From Ricordea florida (Eukaryota > Cnidaria > Anthozoa > Corallimorpharia > Ricordeidae), in NCBI GenBank assembly GCA_949710005.1, contig OX453276.1, forward strand, positions 17,806,949-17,870,948: a stretch of DNA of 64,000 bases, in the 5' to 3' direction. A program made the position numbers and the translations under genes. Shown here piece after piece: positions 32,901-44,722 of this stretch (its first letter is position 1; each line of letters begins with the position of its first letter). The notes beneath the pieces were generated by a model. It did not search any database, was not told the DNA's origin, and saw only the letters and a program-made list of their open reading frames with translations.

Positions 32901-32926
32901 TGTGTTAGTTTGATAGTCTAATACTT

Positions 32927-33960
32927 TCAAGTTAGCTTCGTAATTGACCTCTTCAGGTTTGCCTCTTCAGGCCTTGCCCTTATGTTTCCAGTCTGTTGAG
33001 CCTGACGGCTGTGTGTGTGTGGTTCGTCCGTCAGTGGCGACGATGACCATTGTCTCATCTTTGTGGGGAAGGGGGTTGACTGGTAAGGTGGGTGTGGAGT
33101 TGACTGGTCAGACTGATCCTCGCACGGAAGAGTCTTGGGCAGTGTGGGCAGGGGATGGTGGCAGCCGCAGGGGACCTGGTGCTGTCTTTCCTGGCCTGCC
33201 TGTGCTGCTCCGCTGGACTTCCTGCTGGCTTCATAGCTCTTGGCGCCCCCCGCAGACCGCGGCTCTCCACCCACACCTGTCCCGTGCTGCAAATTCACAT
33301 GCGTCGGGGTCAATGCTGAATGCCTTGAGGGATGCCTTAAGGCTGTCCTTGAAGCGCTTCTTTGGAGCACCACAGGAACACTTTCCTTCTTGTAGCTCGC
33401 CAAATAGCAGTTTCTTGGGGAGTCGACGGTCTGGCATACGGACTACGTGCCCTGACCAGCGGAGTTGTGACTGCATGAGCATGGTGTAGACGCTGGGCAG
33501 GCCTGCTCGGGCGAGGACGTCTGTGTTAGGTATTTTGTCTTGCCACTTGATGTTGAGAAGCTTTCGGAGGCTGGTCGTGTGGAAGTGGTTTAGCTTTCTG
33601 GCGTGCCTCTGATAGACGGACCACGCTTCACAGCCGTACAGCAGTGTGGTGAGAACCACTGCACGGTACACCTATATCTTTGTCTCTAAGGTGATGCGTC
33701 TTCTGTCCCACACATTCTTGTACAGTCTGCCGAAAGCAGCGCTCGCCTTGGCCAGTCTAGCGTTTATTTCGTCATCGATCACAATGTTCTGATCTGATCT
33801 GATGTCGATTCCGATGTCCGTGGCCGCGAAGGCGTCAGTCAGCATGGCAGAAAACATCACGCTGAAGAGCGTCGGGGCGAGGACGCAGCCCTGCTTGACT
33901 CCGTTTGAGACAGAAAATGGCTCTGAAGATTCGCCAACATCTTGTACTCTCACCTGCATC
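32927..33960 (-). pseudogene. RTE-like LINE, palm deleted, with zinc-finger tail
   Basis: The upstream frame (33959-33672) reads SVSNGVKQGCVLAPTLFSVM of the reverse transcriptase palm, but jumps from IGIDIRSD to IDDEINARLAKASAAFGRLY, so the YADD/FADD catalytic block is deleted. A stop at 33672 separates it from the next frame (33671-33231): LTTLLYGCEAWSVYQRHA, LLNIKWQDKIPNTDVL, WSGHVVRMPDRRLPKK. A further frame (33276-33055) holds a C2H2-like finger, CPHCPRLFRARISL, then TSQLHTH, where Gln replaces the first zinc-binding His usually seen. The sequence is more GC-rich than its surroundings, suggesting a different age or origin. Confidence 0.8.
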
Positions 33961-34926
33961 CCGCCGTGCAGCTGTCGAACAATGGTGATGAATTTTGTAG
34001 GGCATGTTGTAATTAAAAAGAACGTTTAGTAAGCTTGCTTAGAAAGCGCATGTAGTAAAATTCCATAATAAGCGTGGTTTTATATCCTCTTTATTAATTG
34101 GCAATAAGAGCGTCTCTTTGGAAATGCGCATTATAAGTGGCCTAAACTTCACTACTGGATTTTATTTTGAAGCTTGCATACTGCATGTAAAGGGTTTTTC
34201 TTGTGGAATTATAGGCTTTAAGGGAAGTGCAACTTGTGATTATGCTCATTGTTCTGACGCTGAGCCTCCAAACCACCTGAGCGTGATTTTGAACACCTCC
34301 TAATAAAAAACAATAATCAATTGGCAATTAGTGCGTCTTTTTATGTTGTTATCCTACCAGGTTTTAGAATTGGAGTGTGGCTCTTGTGCAAACGTAATTA
34401 CCAACATTGAAAAGGAGGAACTGTCTTTTATAAACACTTTCTATGTTAACTGTTGTTTTATTCCTAGACTTCAGTCTTGTGAACAGGGACTGCCATGGCC
34501 CGTTTGGATTTTTGGTCACATGATCTTTACTTAATTTGACTGTAGTCCCAGCTGTATTCAAGGGTGTCTGTTCAAAGGATGGTAAAAATTGGCGTGATGG
34601 AAGCAAGAAGCATCGACCTAAAAACAACTTGTTCTGAATTTATTGAGCTTGTTACGTCTACAGACTATCTATCTATTTATCTATCAATGCCACCCAAATG
34701 AATTTTAATACAAATTTCTGATGTCTGTTTCTGATGTTGAGTAGATTTGTGCCGATTTTTCAGACTAAGGTGACTTTTTTTCCAATCTTGATATGTTTTG
34801 TATAGTTATATTGAGTGTAAGTGAAATATATAACATTTCAGTGTGGAGGTTCCAACGTTTTGACACTCCCTCATGATTGGATAATTTGTAAAAATATTTG
34901 TTTGGGTGGCCTTGGTTCGGCATTGA
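33961..34926. other. no gene seen
   Basis: AT-rich, with many overlapping short ORFs and no recognisable motif. Confidence 0.4.
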
Positions 34927-35570
34927 TCACTGAGAGGCATATGGCTTGGTCAATTCCATTTTAACAAGTAATTCTTTAATAGTAAGTCCTGTTTCAAGGT
35001 CAATATGCTGACCCTGTCTTAGCACTGCTCCTCGTGGATTTACACCTTTGAATGCAAAGACGGTGTCTTCATCTGTTACCGCTGCAAACCTGTATGGGAG
35101 ATGCAAAAGTCCTCTTGTTAAATTTAAGGCACTGTGGTATTGCATTGTAAATGAGAGTTATGGGACAGTTTTAAGGGCCTTGACATCACAGGGGTGATAG
35201 TTTCCCAGCTCCAGTGAGTTAGCAAATGGAAGAGAATAATCCCTGTTCCCTTTTCACTTCCCGTAATAAAAGCATTTCTAAAGTTTGATAACTGACAAAA
35301 CTGTTTGCACCATGATATATCAACAATTGGCGGTCTAAGCTATGATTAGTGTAAATGGAATGAATGGAATGGTTAAGAGTTGAACTGTACCCTTTTCCTT
35401 TTTTTAGTTTTCCTCTCAAAAATTGTATTTAATTCAAGTATTAGGCTTGTCACTTGCCTTAGAACAATGGCAATAGGCTCTACACCTTCCACATAGTGGA
35501 GTGTACAATGCTCGTTGTTGCTTAACAATTTCCATTTAATATTATATCTCTCCACCAGTGGCGATGTCAC
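34927..35570 (-). CDS. unidentified coding segments
   Basis: Two minus-strand frames are unusually protein-like: 35570-35373 (SPLVERYNIKWKLLSNNE, LHYVEGVEPIAIVLRQV) and 35145-34927 (LLHLPYRFAAVTDEDTV, RGAVLRQGQHIDLETGL). They could be two exons or frames of one small gene. I cannot name the family and I found no convincing splice pair. Confidence 0.3.
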
Positions 35571-36427
35571 AACAGTTCCTGCATCAGTTGGGATCTTTCA
35601 CCGAAATGCGCACCTTTGGTTCATCCTGACAGTCTCAACCAAGAGTCGATTCTGGAAAGCAAGTTGTCATTTTATCACGATCATGATGATGTGAGATATC
35701 TTTTTGCTAAAGATGAACTAGAAATAAAGCAGTCTCAAAGTGAGCGCCTCGGAAACGTAAGCAAGTTACTTTGGAATGTCCGGTTCTCGATGTTCCTTAG
35801 CTTCAGGTAACGCTAGTTTTCAAGCGGGAAAAGTTATTATTGACGGTTATTCGGGAGAGCGTCCAAGCTATAATCGTAAGGTCGTAGATTGGACCCTATT
35901 ACGAACCTTGAACTCAGATTTGCGTTCTCCGAGTTTTGCCGAGACAGTGCTGAAGAATACAGCTCTATCAATTGCATTGTGACATGAACAAACTTATCAA
36001 TGGCTTTGTGCTTACCCTTCCTGCCTCCTGCAGAATCCTCGTGTTTTGAATAAGGGTGAGGTGCTTATCCTTGCTTTTTTCATTGTGGGAAGGGACCTCT
36101 TCCCTCCAAAGATGAGCACTGCACCCTGGCACTTCACATACATCGATTACTTACTTACATACCAAAGATTGCGCTGCCACTAAATACCTGAGAAAAATTA
36201 ATTGTGCACATAATTTGTTAACCGTTTAAGAAGGATTAGACTTTGGCCATGCATTTAACTCTTAGGCTGTTTACACGCTAGTGATATCTCACTGATTTGC
36301 AATAAACCTTTTCAGTGAGCACAGTATTGTCTGGAAAACTAGATCATAATGCTGATACAAAAGACTTGAGTAGTGTATTTCGCAAGCACGTCAAGGCATT
36401 TTCCCTTCGGTACAAAATTATTTTTAA
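35571..36427. other. no gene seen
   Basis: Only short plus-strand ORFs (35616-35810, 35776-35982), without motif support. Confidence 0.4.
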
Positions 36428-36961
36428 CTAAGGAATGTAGCATAACAGAACATTGAAGGATTTTGCAACACACCTTTTTATCTGTTGACCACACATTGAT
36501 GGGCGGGAAATCTGTCCCTGCGAGCAGATATTATGGTTGTGGTACTCTTTGTAGGCCGGCTTTACTGTAGTCCTACAGGCAGAGACAACATCACGCATAG
36601 GGCACACGTTGTGGGCAATTTTTTCTCTCCTTGTCAGCTGGATCCCACATTGCCTGCAAACAACTTTATAGCTCTGGCAGCTGTCAATGTGGAGCTTGGC
36701 ATTATGGAGAGGAACTTCCTCCTTGCACCACACACACTGACCGCTTGCCATTGCAATCATTTCGTTTGTGAGGCGATTTTTTACAAATGACTGGACAGGC
36801 TGTCTGCACATCTGACAGGTTACTTGCGCCAAACTCTTGTTTAACTGAAAATGAGCAACGCACGAGCCACAAAAAGTGTGGCCACATGGTGTGGCCAATT
36901 CTGCATCCAATAACGGATTTGTGCTGGAAAGAAACTTTGTACCTGACATCATCGATATCAT
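36428..36961 (-). CDS. RING/TRAF-type zinc-finger protein, partial
   Basis: The open frame starts at 36961 (MISMMSG), but an acceptor TTTCTTTCCAG lies just inside it, so the exon may begin with TNPLLDAEL. It then reads the RING finger (LATPCGHTFCGSCVAHF, CQMCRQPV) and a TRAF-type zinc finger (CVWCKEEVPLHNAKLHIDSC, CRQCGIQLTRREKIAHNVCP). The first Cys pair of the RING is not in this exon. Such proteins act as E3 ubiquitin ligases or signalling adaptors. No MATH domain follows; the frame stops 36428. Possibly a partial gene missing its first and last exons. Confidence 0.55.
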   Translation of the reverse strand: MISMMSGTKFLSSTNPLLDAELATPCGHTFCGSCVAHFQLNKSLAQVTCQMCRQPVQSFVKNRLTNEMIAMASGQCVWCKEEVPLHNAKLHIDSCQSYKVVCRQCGIQLTRREKIAHNVCPMRDVVSACRTTVKPAYKEYHNHNICSQGQISRPSMCGQQIKRCVAKSFNVLLCYIP

Positions 36962-37077
36962 GTTAAAGTCAAATGCTTAAGGTGTCGTAGCCTTACCAAA
37001 TGTCGCACAAATACTGATCTGGGATGTCGTCCATCATGGTAATGTGATTAAAAACCGAAGTCATACTTTGCCGGCGA

Positions 37078-37323
37078 TCAAACAAGGAATAATGAAGCAA
37101 CTTGATCAGTGCATTCACCGGAAAAACATGAGTCAACAAAGGTCAATGCTCTCCCTTTACATGAACAAGACGCCCTGGGGCCGTCCACGTGCATGACTTT
37201 TTCTAGTCTTAATACATGTTCTAGTTTTATGGAAAAACTTGTGTGGCATATCTTGCATTTTCTATTGCATAGCTGTGGAGCATAACACACGATATTGCAT
37301 CGTTTTGGGCACAGTATTCCCAA
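37078..37323 (-). CDS. unidentified Cys-rich ORF
   Basis: 81 codons with 12 Cys (for example QLCNRKCKICHTSF, ASCSCKGRALTFVDSC). It could be zinc-binding and could belong to the RING gene just downstream, but the spacing fits no domain I know. Confidence 0.2.
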   Translation of the reverse strand: MGILCPKRCNIVCYAPQLCNRKCKICHTSFSIKLEHVLRLEKVMHVDGPRASCSCKGRALTFVDSCFSGECTDQVASLFLV

Positions 37324-37772
37324 ACAATGGACAACTGGTATTTGTTTTGCTAGACACTGTTACCATCACAAGGGGCGTACAGATTACATTTGACTCATAG
37401 TGAGTGAAACCTTCCAACGAAATTTCGAAGTTGAAGAAGCATTTGAGATATCTTGAGTATAGGACAAGTGACCGGAGATAAGGAAAAAAACGTTTACTCT
37501 TTACTTCTTCATCCATAGGCCATTTTCAGCCCATTCATATATGGAGAACTCGAGTCTATCTTAAAGGATCAATACATTTCTTTCGTATTCCACAATTACG
37601 GCATTTTGCTTTTATAAGGTCAATAGAACATGCAAAATATGCCAGCTTATTACACTGTACACTACCGTATTACACCGTTGCTAGAGGAGGACAGGTTTCA
37701 AAGTAAGCTTTCTGGACAACGAAATTATTTACGATGAGCTTTGAGGAAACTTGGATTCATAATATATTTTTA

Positions 37773-39165
37773 TCATCCTATAGAACTCTCTGACGTTGAG
37801 CGTGCGGTGGACTCCCTTCTCACTTGCGGTGTGGCAGCATGTTGATTGCACTGTAGAGGTGGAGATAGAGGAGTGCGAGGAGAGTGGGAACTCTGTGAGG
37901 TATCTTTGTTTCTCACCGGAAGAACTTCCATTTCGCCAATGCCATTGGCTCTTGAGGAAAGTTTGTCTTGGTTGCCTCCAAGATCACTTGTCGTGTCTGC
38001 AGACATGGGGGTGACTCATCAGGTGTCAGAGGAAAGGTCAACAGTAACAGAGTCAAAAAACGTCTTTGCTCTCAACTGGGCAGCCTCGACGTCTGCTGAT
38101 TTGCAGGATGATTTATTTTCTCTCAAGGGTTTTGTTGCTGACTGAATGGGATTTGCAGCTTGCGTTTTCTTGTCCCCATTTCCATCGCTCCTTTTACGCT
38201 TCCAGTCTTTGCTGGCAGGAGCAGATGTCGGGGATGCGTTGGTATCACTTCCAGCAATGCTTGGGCTTTTGCTGTTTTTTTTTTCTTTGATGTGGTTGTT
38301 TAAGTGCAGCATTTTCCTTTTCCTCTCCTAATTTATCGCATAGCAGACTAAGGCTCTGTTCATTTCCTTGGGAACGTTGAATGAAATGATCCTAACTTAA
38401 TTCCTTATTTGATTTCTTAATCTAAGTTCCTTTGATTGCGTGATGCTCTCTATATAGTATCTAAGCAGCTTATGGTGCAAATGTTCAGTCATGCCGATCG
38501 GGATCACGAAAGGGCCGCCAAGAATTATTGACCATGATCAGTGAACAAGTGAATTTAGTCTTTTTTCAACCTCATCAACAGTTATCGCTGCCATTAAAGT
38601 ACATTTACATAGGTAACACGTTTACCTTCCTCTGAGTGGTTCAATAATTGATTAAGCCTTACTTGAAATGAGCTTGAACAAGAGATATAAATCGATTGGC
38701 TAAATTCTCAGTTTGACAAATTCTATTTTGGTTGTCAGTGATAAGAAGAAACATATAAGCTAAAACTGATTGATGGAGCTTTTTAAGTAATTTTACCAAC
38801 CACCATTAATTTATTGAGGAACATTATCTCAGCTATCACACTGTTGTGTATCCTCCCACCTGAATGAATTTCAATTTTCAAAATATATTCATCCTTTCCA
38901 TAGCTTCAGATGAAAGGCTTCGTTTTCTGCCTTAGGTAACTGATATAGAGCAAGTGATAAAGAAAACGCATAACTTACCAGAATACTTGATAATCTTAGC
39001 TTTATACCACGAGGTGTGAACCTTATTTTTCTTACAGAAGCGCCAAGCAACGACTGCCTTGTCTCCCTCTTTGACAATGGATCCTTCCACAATATCGTTG
39101 GCTGGTACAACAGAATAGTGGTTTTCTTCCAACCAAAAGAAACAAGCAAAGAAATTTGCACTCAT
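37773..39165 (-). CDS. two-exon gene of a multi-copy cnidarian type, Tudor-like first exon
   Basis: Exon 1 (39165-38979) reads MSANFFACFFWLEENHYSVV, VAWRFCKKNKVHTSWYKAKI and ends KYSG at donor GTAAGT. The W..KI..YSG pattern resembles a small Tudor/SH3-like barrel. Exon 2 starts at 38327 after ATTAG. The joined frame runs GEEKENAALKQPHQRKKK and then stops at CWK, unless the A10 tract at 38275-38284 is one base shorter. In that case it continues as NSKSPSIAGSDTNASP, KDWKRKRSDG to a stop at 38019, with the same frame open again to 37773. In relatives I recall, a BEN domain follows; I do not see one here. Confidence 0.5.
38335..38975. other. intron of the preceding gene
   Basis: Non-coding between the two exons, without recognisable repeats. 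Confidence 0.5.
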
Positions 39166-39470
39166 ATTTCCGCTAGTTAGTGCGTAAAGTAATCAACAAA
39201 CTGCAATGGTTGCCCCTGCGCACCACAGTTGAATTTGCACGCCCTCAAAGACAATGCTAACCGAAAATACCGCCTTACCTTTATTGAGTATCTGTTTCCC
39301 TATTTTCTCAATACCGATTGGTGCAGTCAAAGGTAGTATCATTTACTCCATTTGTCGATAAAGAACTAAGAATGGGTCTTTTTTCGATAGTCGATCGAGC
39401 AAAGGAGCTTTGAAAGGACAAAAAGATTCTATTTCAAAACAACGTCACGTTGTGCAGATAAAACTGAAAA

Positions 39471-41134
39471 TTGCTTATGTCTAACGCGCAGCTAAAATCT
39501 AAGAGAAAGCAAAGAACAAAAGAAGAGGTAAGGAGAGACTTGAGTGGCAATTATATAGAATCAAGCAGTTATGTCGACTTGGTTCAAAAAAGCATGACCC
39601 GGCCTGCCGATGACGATGCGCATGCTTTGGAACATTGGAAGCATTCAACCACATGCCAAGACAGTGCTCAAGCCTCCTCTTCACTCTTTTCAGAACTTCA
39701 TATTCCAAGGGAGCCTCAAGACAATTCAAGGGACGAAAATCCCTTTAATGTGTTCGAGACAGCTATTTCAATGGAAAACTTGGAAACAGACCAAATGCAT
39801 GAAAGTTCTCTCTTACCTAATGTTGAAGCTACAATATCTTCTTTCCCTGATGGGAATTCAAGCGACTATGAGATTGCATGACTACATGATTATTTAGGTA
39901 AAATTCAAGATGCTCTTCACAAAGAGCTCACTTACGTGGAGCAAGAATTTAATACTGCAGAGGAGGAAACAAATGATGATGCACTTGACATGTCCGTGCC
40001 TGACTTTGCACGTTTTACACACGATAAAAAAGAAGACAAGGAGAATTTAGATGAAAGACCTTTGTATCCAGGGGCAGCAATTACCGTCAGCCTCAGTGCT
40101 CTTTTGATCATGACATTTGCCCATAGGCTCATGCTAAGCAGTGAAGCTTTATCAGACATGCTTACTTTAATCAGCGCCCATTGTCTTTCCCCCAATCTGT
40201 GCATGAAGTCCATCTTCAAGCTAAAGAAACACTTTCACAACCTTAAAGCACCTATGAGGTCTCACAGATATTGTTCCCATTGCTTCCTGCAGGTCGAAGG
40301 TAACTTAAATGTATGTCCGAATTCCCTTTGTTCTCGTGATTTAACACGCTCTTAGAATACTTGTTTTTTCATTGAAATACCAATCGCATCTCAAATTAGA
40401 GATTTTTTTGCTAAGAACATTCCACGGCACTCAGAATATCCAATGTCAAATTATATCAGCAGTGTCCATCTCAAAGGAGCTTCATGAACTGCAAAGAAAA
40501 TTTCTTCCAGAAGAAGGCCCAATAAATGACTTCTACCGGAACATGGTATCCTCCAAAAGGTCTGCAAATGGTATCGAATTATGTCAAGGATATTTTTCCC
40601 TTGGGGCAACCTCAGAGCCAGGACTCTCTGAGTTGGAAATTCAGGCCCTTAGCGATTTCTTGGGATCATCATCCCTTTCTCCGGTGGTAAATTCATTGAA
40701 ACGGATGAGGTCCACTAACAATGGAATTTTGCATTCAATGTCCTATGAGTGCATGCATTGTAGAAATAGTTTTACAGTTCTTGTTGGAACAAGAATACAG
40801 ACAATACTCAACAATACTCAAGAATACAGTCACATAGAATTTTTTCCAAATGAAGCCAATCTGTTTCTGCCTGTCAGTGACAACTTGTGATTGCAGCGTT
40901 CACAACTTAGCCTTGTTAAGAAGATTGCGTAGGTGTGTTGCAGCTAAACTCATTGTTGATAAGAAAACTAATGCTTCTTTTTCTCACGTTACCATTGTAG
41001 CAGCGGCACAGGCAGGTGATATCATTGTATTGAATATTAACCAAATAGAGTCAAAATGTGTTTTCATCTGTCTTAATGACACGTCTGATATTTCCTATGT
41101 AGTCGACTTCCCGAGTACAGTGGAAACAGATTAA
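39471..41134 (+). pseudogene. multi-copy protein family of unknown function, frame-broken
   Basis: Plus-strand frames in series. The first (39471-39881) begins MLMSNAQLKSKRKQRTKEE and ends at a stop at 39879. The next (39936-40355) contains RPLYPGAAITVSLSALLIM, then YCSHCFLQVEGN and CPNSLCS, a likely zinc-binding CxxC pair. The third (40372-40890) has MSYECMHCRNSFTVLVGT. The fourth (40850-41134) has DTSDISYVVDFPSTVE. Each break is a stop or frame change, so this is probably one decayed gene, or two joined relics. I associate the PLYPGA...CxxC layout with a repeated cnidarian family, without known function. Confidence 0.4.
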
Positions 41135-41507
41135 TAGGTTGCAGCTCATGGTTCTCTGTTGAGGCGTCGGGACAGTGATGTTATTTTTCCCCTGACTCGA
41201 AAAATAAGAAACTCATCGTGAATCTGTCAACCTTTGTGAAATAAAAATTCTTAGGTTCCTTATTATCAACAAGAGAAATAAGCTTGCGTTTCCTATAATA
41301 TTCATGTAATATTCTGTCATCGAAACACATGTGGTTGTAAGTAATCAAATGAAGTTGCGCTAAGCTTTCAGGGAGTGCCAGACCTAAGGTTTCTTAGAAC
41401 ACTCTTTCAAAGTCAGAGCAAGAGAAGTTTTAAAAAAAAATACTTGCGATTATTAAATTATTAATTAATTAATTAGATTATCAAAGTTAAATCCTAAATG
41501 CAATGCC

Positions 41508-42017
41508 TTGTTCCAGTATCCTAGAAGAAACTGGCATCCATCTGACAAGGTATGGTATGAACATCAGCCGCTGGGTGTAAACAAGCTGTCATCGATGATG
41601 AAGGATATCAGCTCTGCAGCCGGCCTCTCCCGTATTTATACAAATCACTCTGTTAGAGTGACAGCCATTACTTTGTGGGCAAATGCTGGTCTCACAAATT
41701 AGGAAATCATGGCGATATCTGGCCACTGCAATGAGTCAAGCGTTCAAAGTTACCATAATATGCTTTCCACAAACCAGCTTCACAGATGCAGTGATGTCCT
41801 TGCAGCCGCACTTGGTGAAGATAACAGTGCTCAAACAGTTGAGGAGCCTCCACTCTGGCCACTTATCGAAGTTGGAAGAAGGCCTCCACTATTGCAGCTG
41901 CCAGTACATCCAAGCAACACGGGAATTTCAACAACTAATCAACACAAAGCTGTCTACAGTCAGACATTCAATATGTGCACAATCGGAAATGTTCATGTCT
42001 ACAATTACCAGCCATGA
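41508..42017 (+). pseudogene. tyrosine recombinase C-terminal domain (Crypton/DUF3504-like)
   Basis: One frame with a single TAG at 41700-41702. It reads WYEHQPLGVNKLSSMMKDIS, then YTNHSVRVTAITLWANAGLT, then EIMAISGHCNESSVQSYHNM. This matches the end of a tyrosine recombinase: H-x-x-R in NHSVR, a second His in SGHC, and the Tyr nucleophile candidate in SYHN. Such domains occur in Crypton DNA transposons and in genes derived from them. The N-terminal catalytic Arg and the rest of the domain are not visible upstream; 41135-41500 is AT-rich and non-coding. Confidence 0.65.
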
Positions 42018-42246
42018 GTAACTTATTACTTTCACAAATATAGCAGGAATTTGCTTTTTAAACTTCTGCTCCCATGTTCGTTTGAAAATTTCTCCGAGAT
42101 TACTTTGGTTCACTATTTCTAACACTGCTGTTGATTGGCCCACGGGTATTGGATGATGATTTATGAGAGAAGATGTATTTTGATCAGGCTATTAAAAATC
42201 CCATTTTTGCCCAGAAAACCCTGTTTTTATGTTGAAAGTTAGTTTA

Positions 42247-42439
42247 TAAAAGCAATAAACAGCAGTTTGTATGGGTTTACTGGCGTATTAAACCACTTGG
42301 GATGTTAGGAGAACACTCAAATTGCTTGTAAATCACTCGCCTGAGGCTTGTGATTTACAAGCTCTTCTCGGGTTCTCCCAACATCCTGCATGGTTTATTA
42401 CGCTGGTAAACCCATAGAAACTGCTGTTTATTGCTTAAA
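42247..42439. mobile_element. 185 bp foldback MITE with TAAA duplication
   Basis: Arms of about 85 bp pair almost throughout: AGCAATAAACAGCAGTTT at 42251 against its reverse complement ending at 42435, and GTTAGGAGAAC near 42306 against GTTCTCCCAAC near 42374. TAAA flanks it at 42247-42250 and 42436-42439. Non-coding. A diverged half copy appears at 60861-60935. Confidence 0.8.
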
Positions 42440-42684
42440 TAACCTGTGAGGTTATAATAAATCGTTAATTTTAACCAATAAGCTTCTTCGTTATTTTTTC
42501 ACTCTTTACGGTTCCATTTGATCTGGGTCGGCAATCAGTGTCTAAGGGCGCTTACCATTTGTCAGAACTGACCAGCCCGACAGAACTGGTTCTCACGGGT
42601 CTAAATGGTAACGTAAAAGGCCAGTCCCCGTGATTTTGCACGCGAGTGGTGCGTGGCATACACGCATGGGCTGATGTAAACAAA

Positions 42685-44722
42685 ATGGTGGACTTGATGG
42701 TCACAATTCGCAACATTCCGCCAAACTTTTTTACTGACTTTCTTTCCGCCGAGCAGGAAGAGGCTCTTTTATGGGACAGTGGGGAGGAGAACGATTTTAT
42801 TTTATTTTATTTTCAACTGTGAGCATTTTTTCACGACGGACTCTGGCAAGAATTTCACAGTATTGTGAAGAAACGGTTCCACGTTATCATGGCAATGTTT
42901 TTAGGAGCCATTTCCGTATGATGACATGCACATTTCAGATGCTTTGTCAGGTGTTAGCCCCAAGTCAGCATATCCCAAAAGGAAATGCGTTTGGTCGGCG
43001 TTCTATTGACCCACAGAAACAAATTGCTGTCGCTGTATGGACCCTTGCAAATCAAGAAAGCTACCAACAGATATCAGATTGTTTTAACATAACAATGTCA
43101 AGTGTGTCGCGGTGTGTTAGTAGAGTGGCGAAAGCTCTTGTCGATCTTGGGAGATCTCATTCAGTGGCCAAGAGGTAACCCGTTTTTGATATTTATGGTT
43201 TTTAAAACACAGACAAACCAAGAGATTGTTAAGATATATTCTAACATCATTCTCTGTATAGTAACTGTAATGTCCTTTGTGAAAGTGCAATTGTTACATG
43301 AAATCATGCCTGTATGTGTTTTTTTCCTGTAGTGTCACAAACTACATTATGCCTACACGGAAGTGTGTACTATGACTGAGTAAATGTAAAGCTGAAACAA
43401 ATAATTATTATCAAGTTGTTTTAGTTCAAATCTGACAAATAATCAGGTGAAAAATTATGTTAATCGGTGTTTAAATCAACTTGTGTAGGTAAATATAAAG
43501 GGTGATTTTTAATTTCGATGTCTTGTCATGCCAGTGCAATTTAAACAACAGTCATGTGGTTATTTTTCTAATCAGGTGTACAAGCTGTAGAAGTTGTTGA
43601 GGGTTTTGAACGTGTAAGTGGTTTTCCTCGAGTTATTGGCGCTATCGATGGTTGCCACATACCCATCAGGACACGTCAGTATCCACAGTCTTACCTTAAT
43701 CGCCTGAAAAGCCATTGAATTATTCTTCAGGTATTAAATACCTGCAATATCTTTTAAGGCTCTGATGTGGTGCATGGTAATGCATTTTGTGTATTTTAGG
43801 AAACAACACAAATAAATTAATAAAATAAAATTAATTCTCAGACATTCTAGGAATTGGTTGTCAAAGGGGTGAACTGGGTTATTACATAATGAAGATAGTG
43901 AATGTTGAACCTGGAAAATTTTTGAAGGATGTATTACATAATCAAAATTAACATCTTCTTTATTTAACAAGGCTGTTGATGTGTGTTCATTTTGTGTACT
44001 AAACATGTTTCTTCATTTTACATGTAGGAGACATGTGATCACACCCTCCGTTTCAGAGACATTTATGTGGGATGGCCTGGGTCCGTACACGATGCCAGAG
44101 TATTTAGAAGTTCTCCCCTGTACCATGCACCTGACAACTTATTTCCAGGTGACACCCATGTTCTTGGGGATTCAGCATATCCACTTCAAAGGTACATTAC
44201 TAGCCTGAAAAATTCTGCAAATAAAAATACCTTTGCATATATGATGCATTTTTATAAGCAGGCTTGAAACTACAAGGTATGCTCTTTAGTATACATAAGA
44301 TAGTACTAATCTCCACAACTAGATACTGTTAATATCCTTCATGACCTCCTTTATGTTTTTCCTGGTAGGTGGTTAATGTCACCATTCAGGGATAATGGCC
44401 ACTTGATAGTGCCACAAATTAACTATAATGAGAAGCATGCCAGAACACGTCAATCTATAGACAGAGCTTTTAGGTTGCCGAAGGGCAGGTGGAAAAGATT
44501 GAAGTATGTTGAGATGGAGAATGTACAAGAAGTTCCATCAGTAGTTTCTGCAGCTTGTGTCTTGCACAATTTTTGCCTCATTGCTGACGAAGGAACAATT
44601 GAAGATTTTTTGATATTGATAGTGATGATGACGATGGTGATGATGACCAATGTGACCTCCCTATCCCAAGGCCACAAGCGGTTGCTAAGAGAAATCAAAT
44701 GGTCATCTTTCTTGACCACTGA
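42685..44722 (+). pseudogene. PIF/Harbinger (HARBI1-like) transposase, four exons, frame-broken
   Basis: Exon 1 (42685-43174) starts MVDLMVTIRNIPPNFF; a frame change in the TTTTA repeat near 42800 leads to RISQYCEETVPRYHG and the HTH AVAVWTLANQESYQQISDCF, with a second change near 43145 before IQWPRG. Exon 2 (43576-43730) holds the first catalytic Asp, RVIGAIDGCHIPIRT, and one TGA. Exon 3 (44028-44191) has GWPGSVHDARVFRSS with the second Asp, and GDSAYPLQR. Exon 4 (44369-44722) has PFRDNGHL, DRAFRLPKGRWKRLK and SAACVLHNFC. Its acidic C-terminus (FDIDSDDDDGDDD) is in frame only if the T6 tract at about 44608 is one base longer. All introns are GT-AG and the joins fit. DDE transposase; inactive as written. 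Confidence 0.8.
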
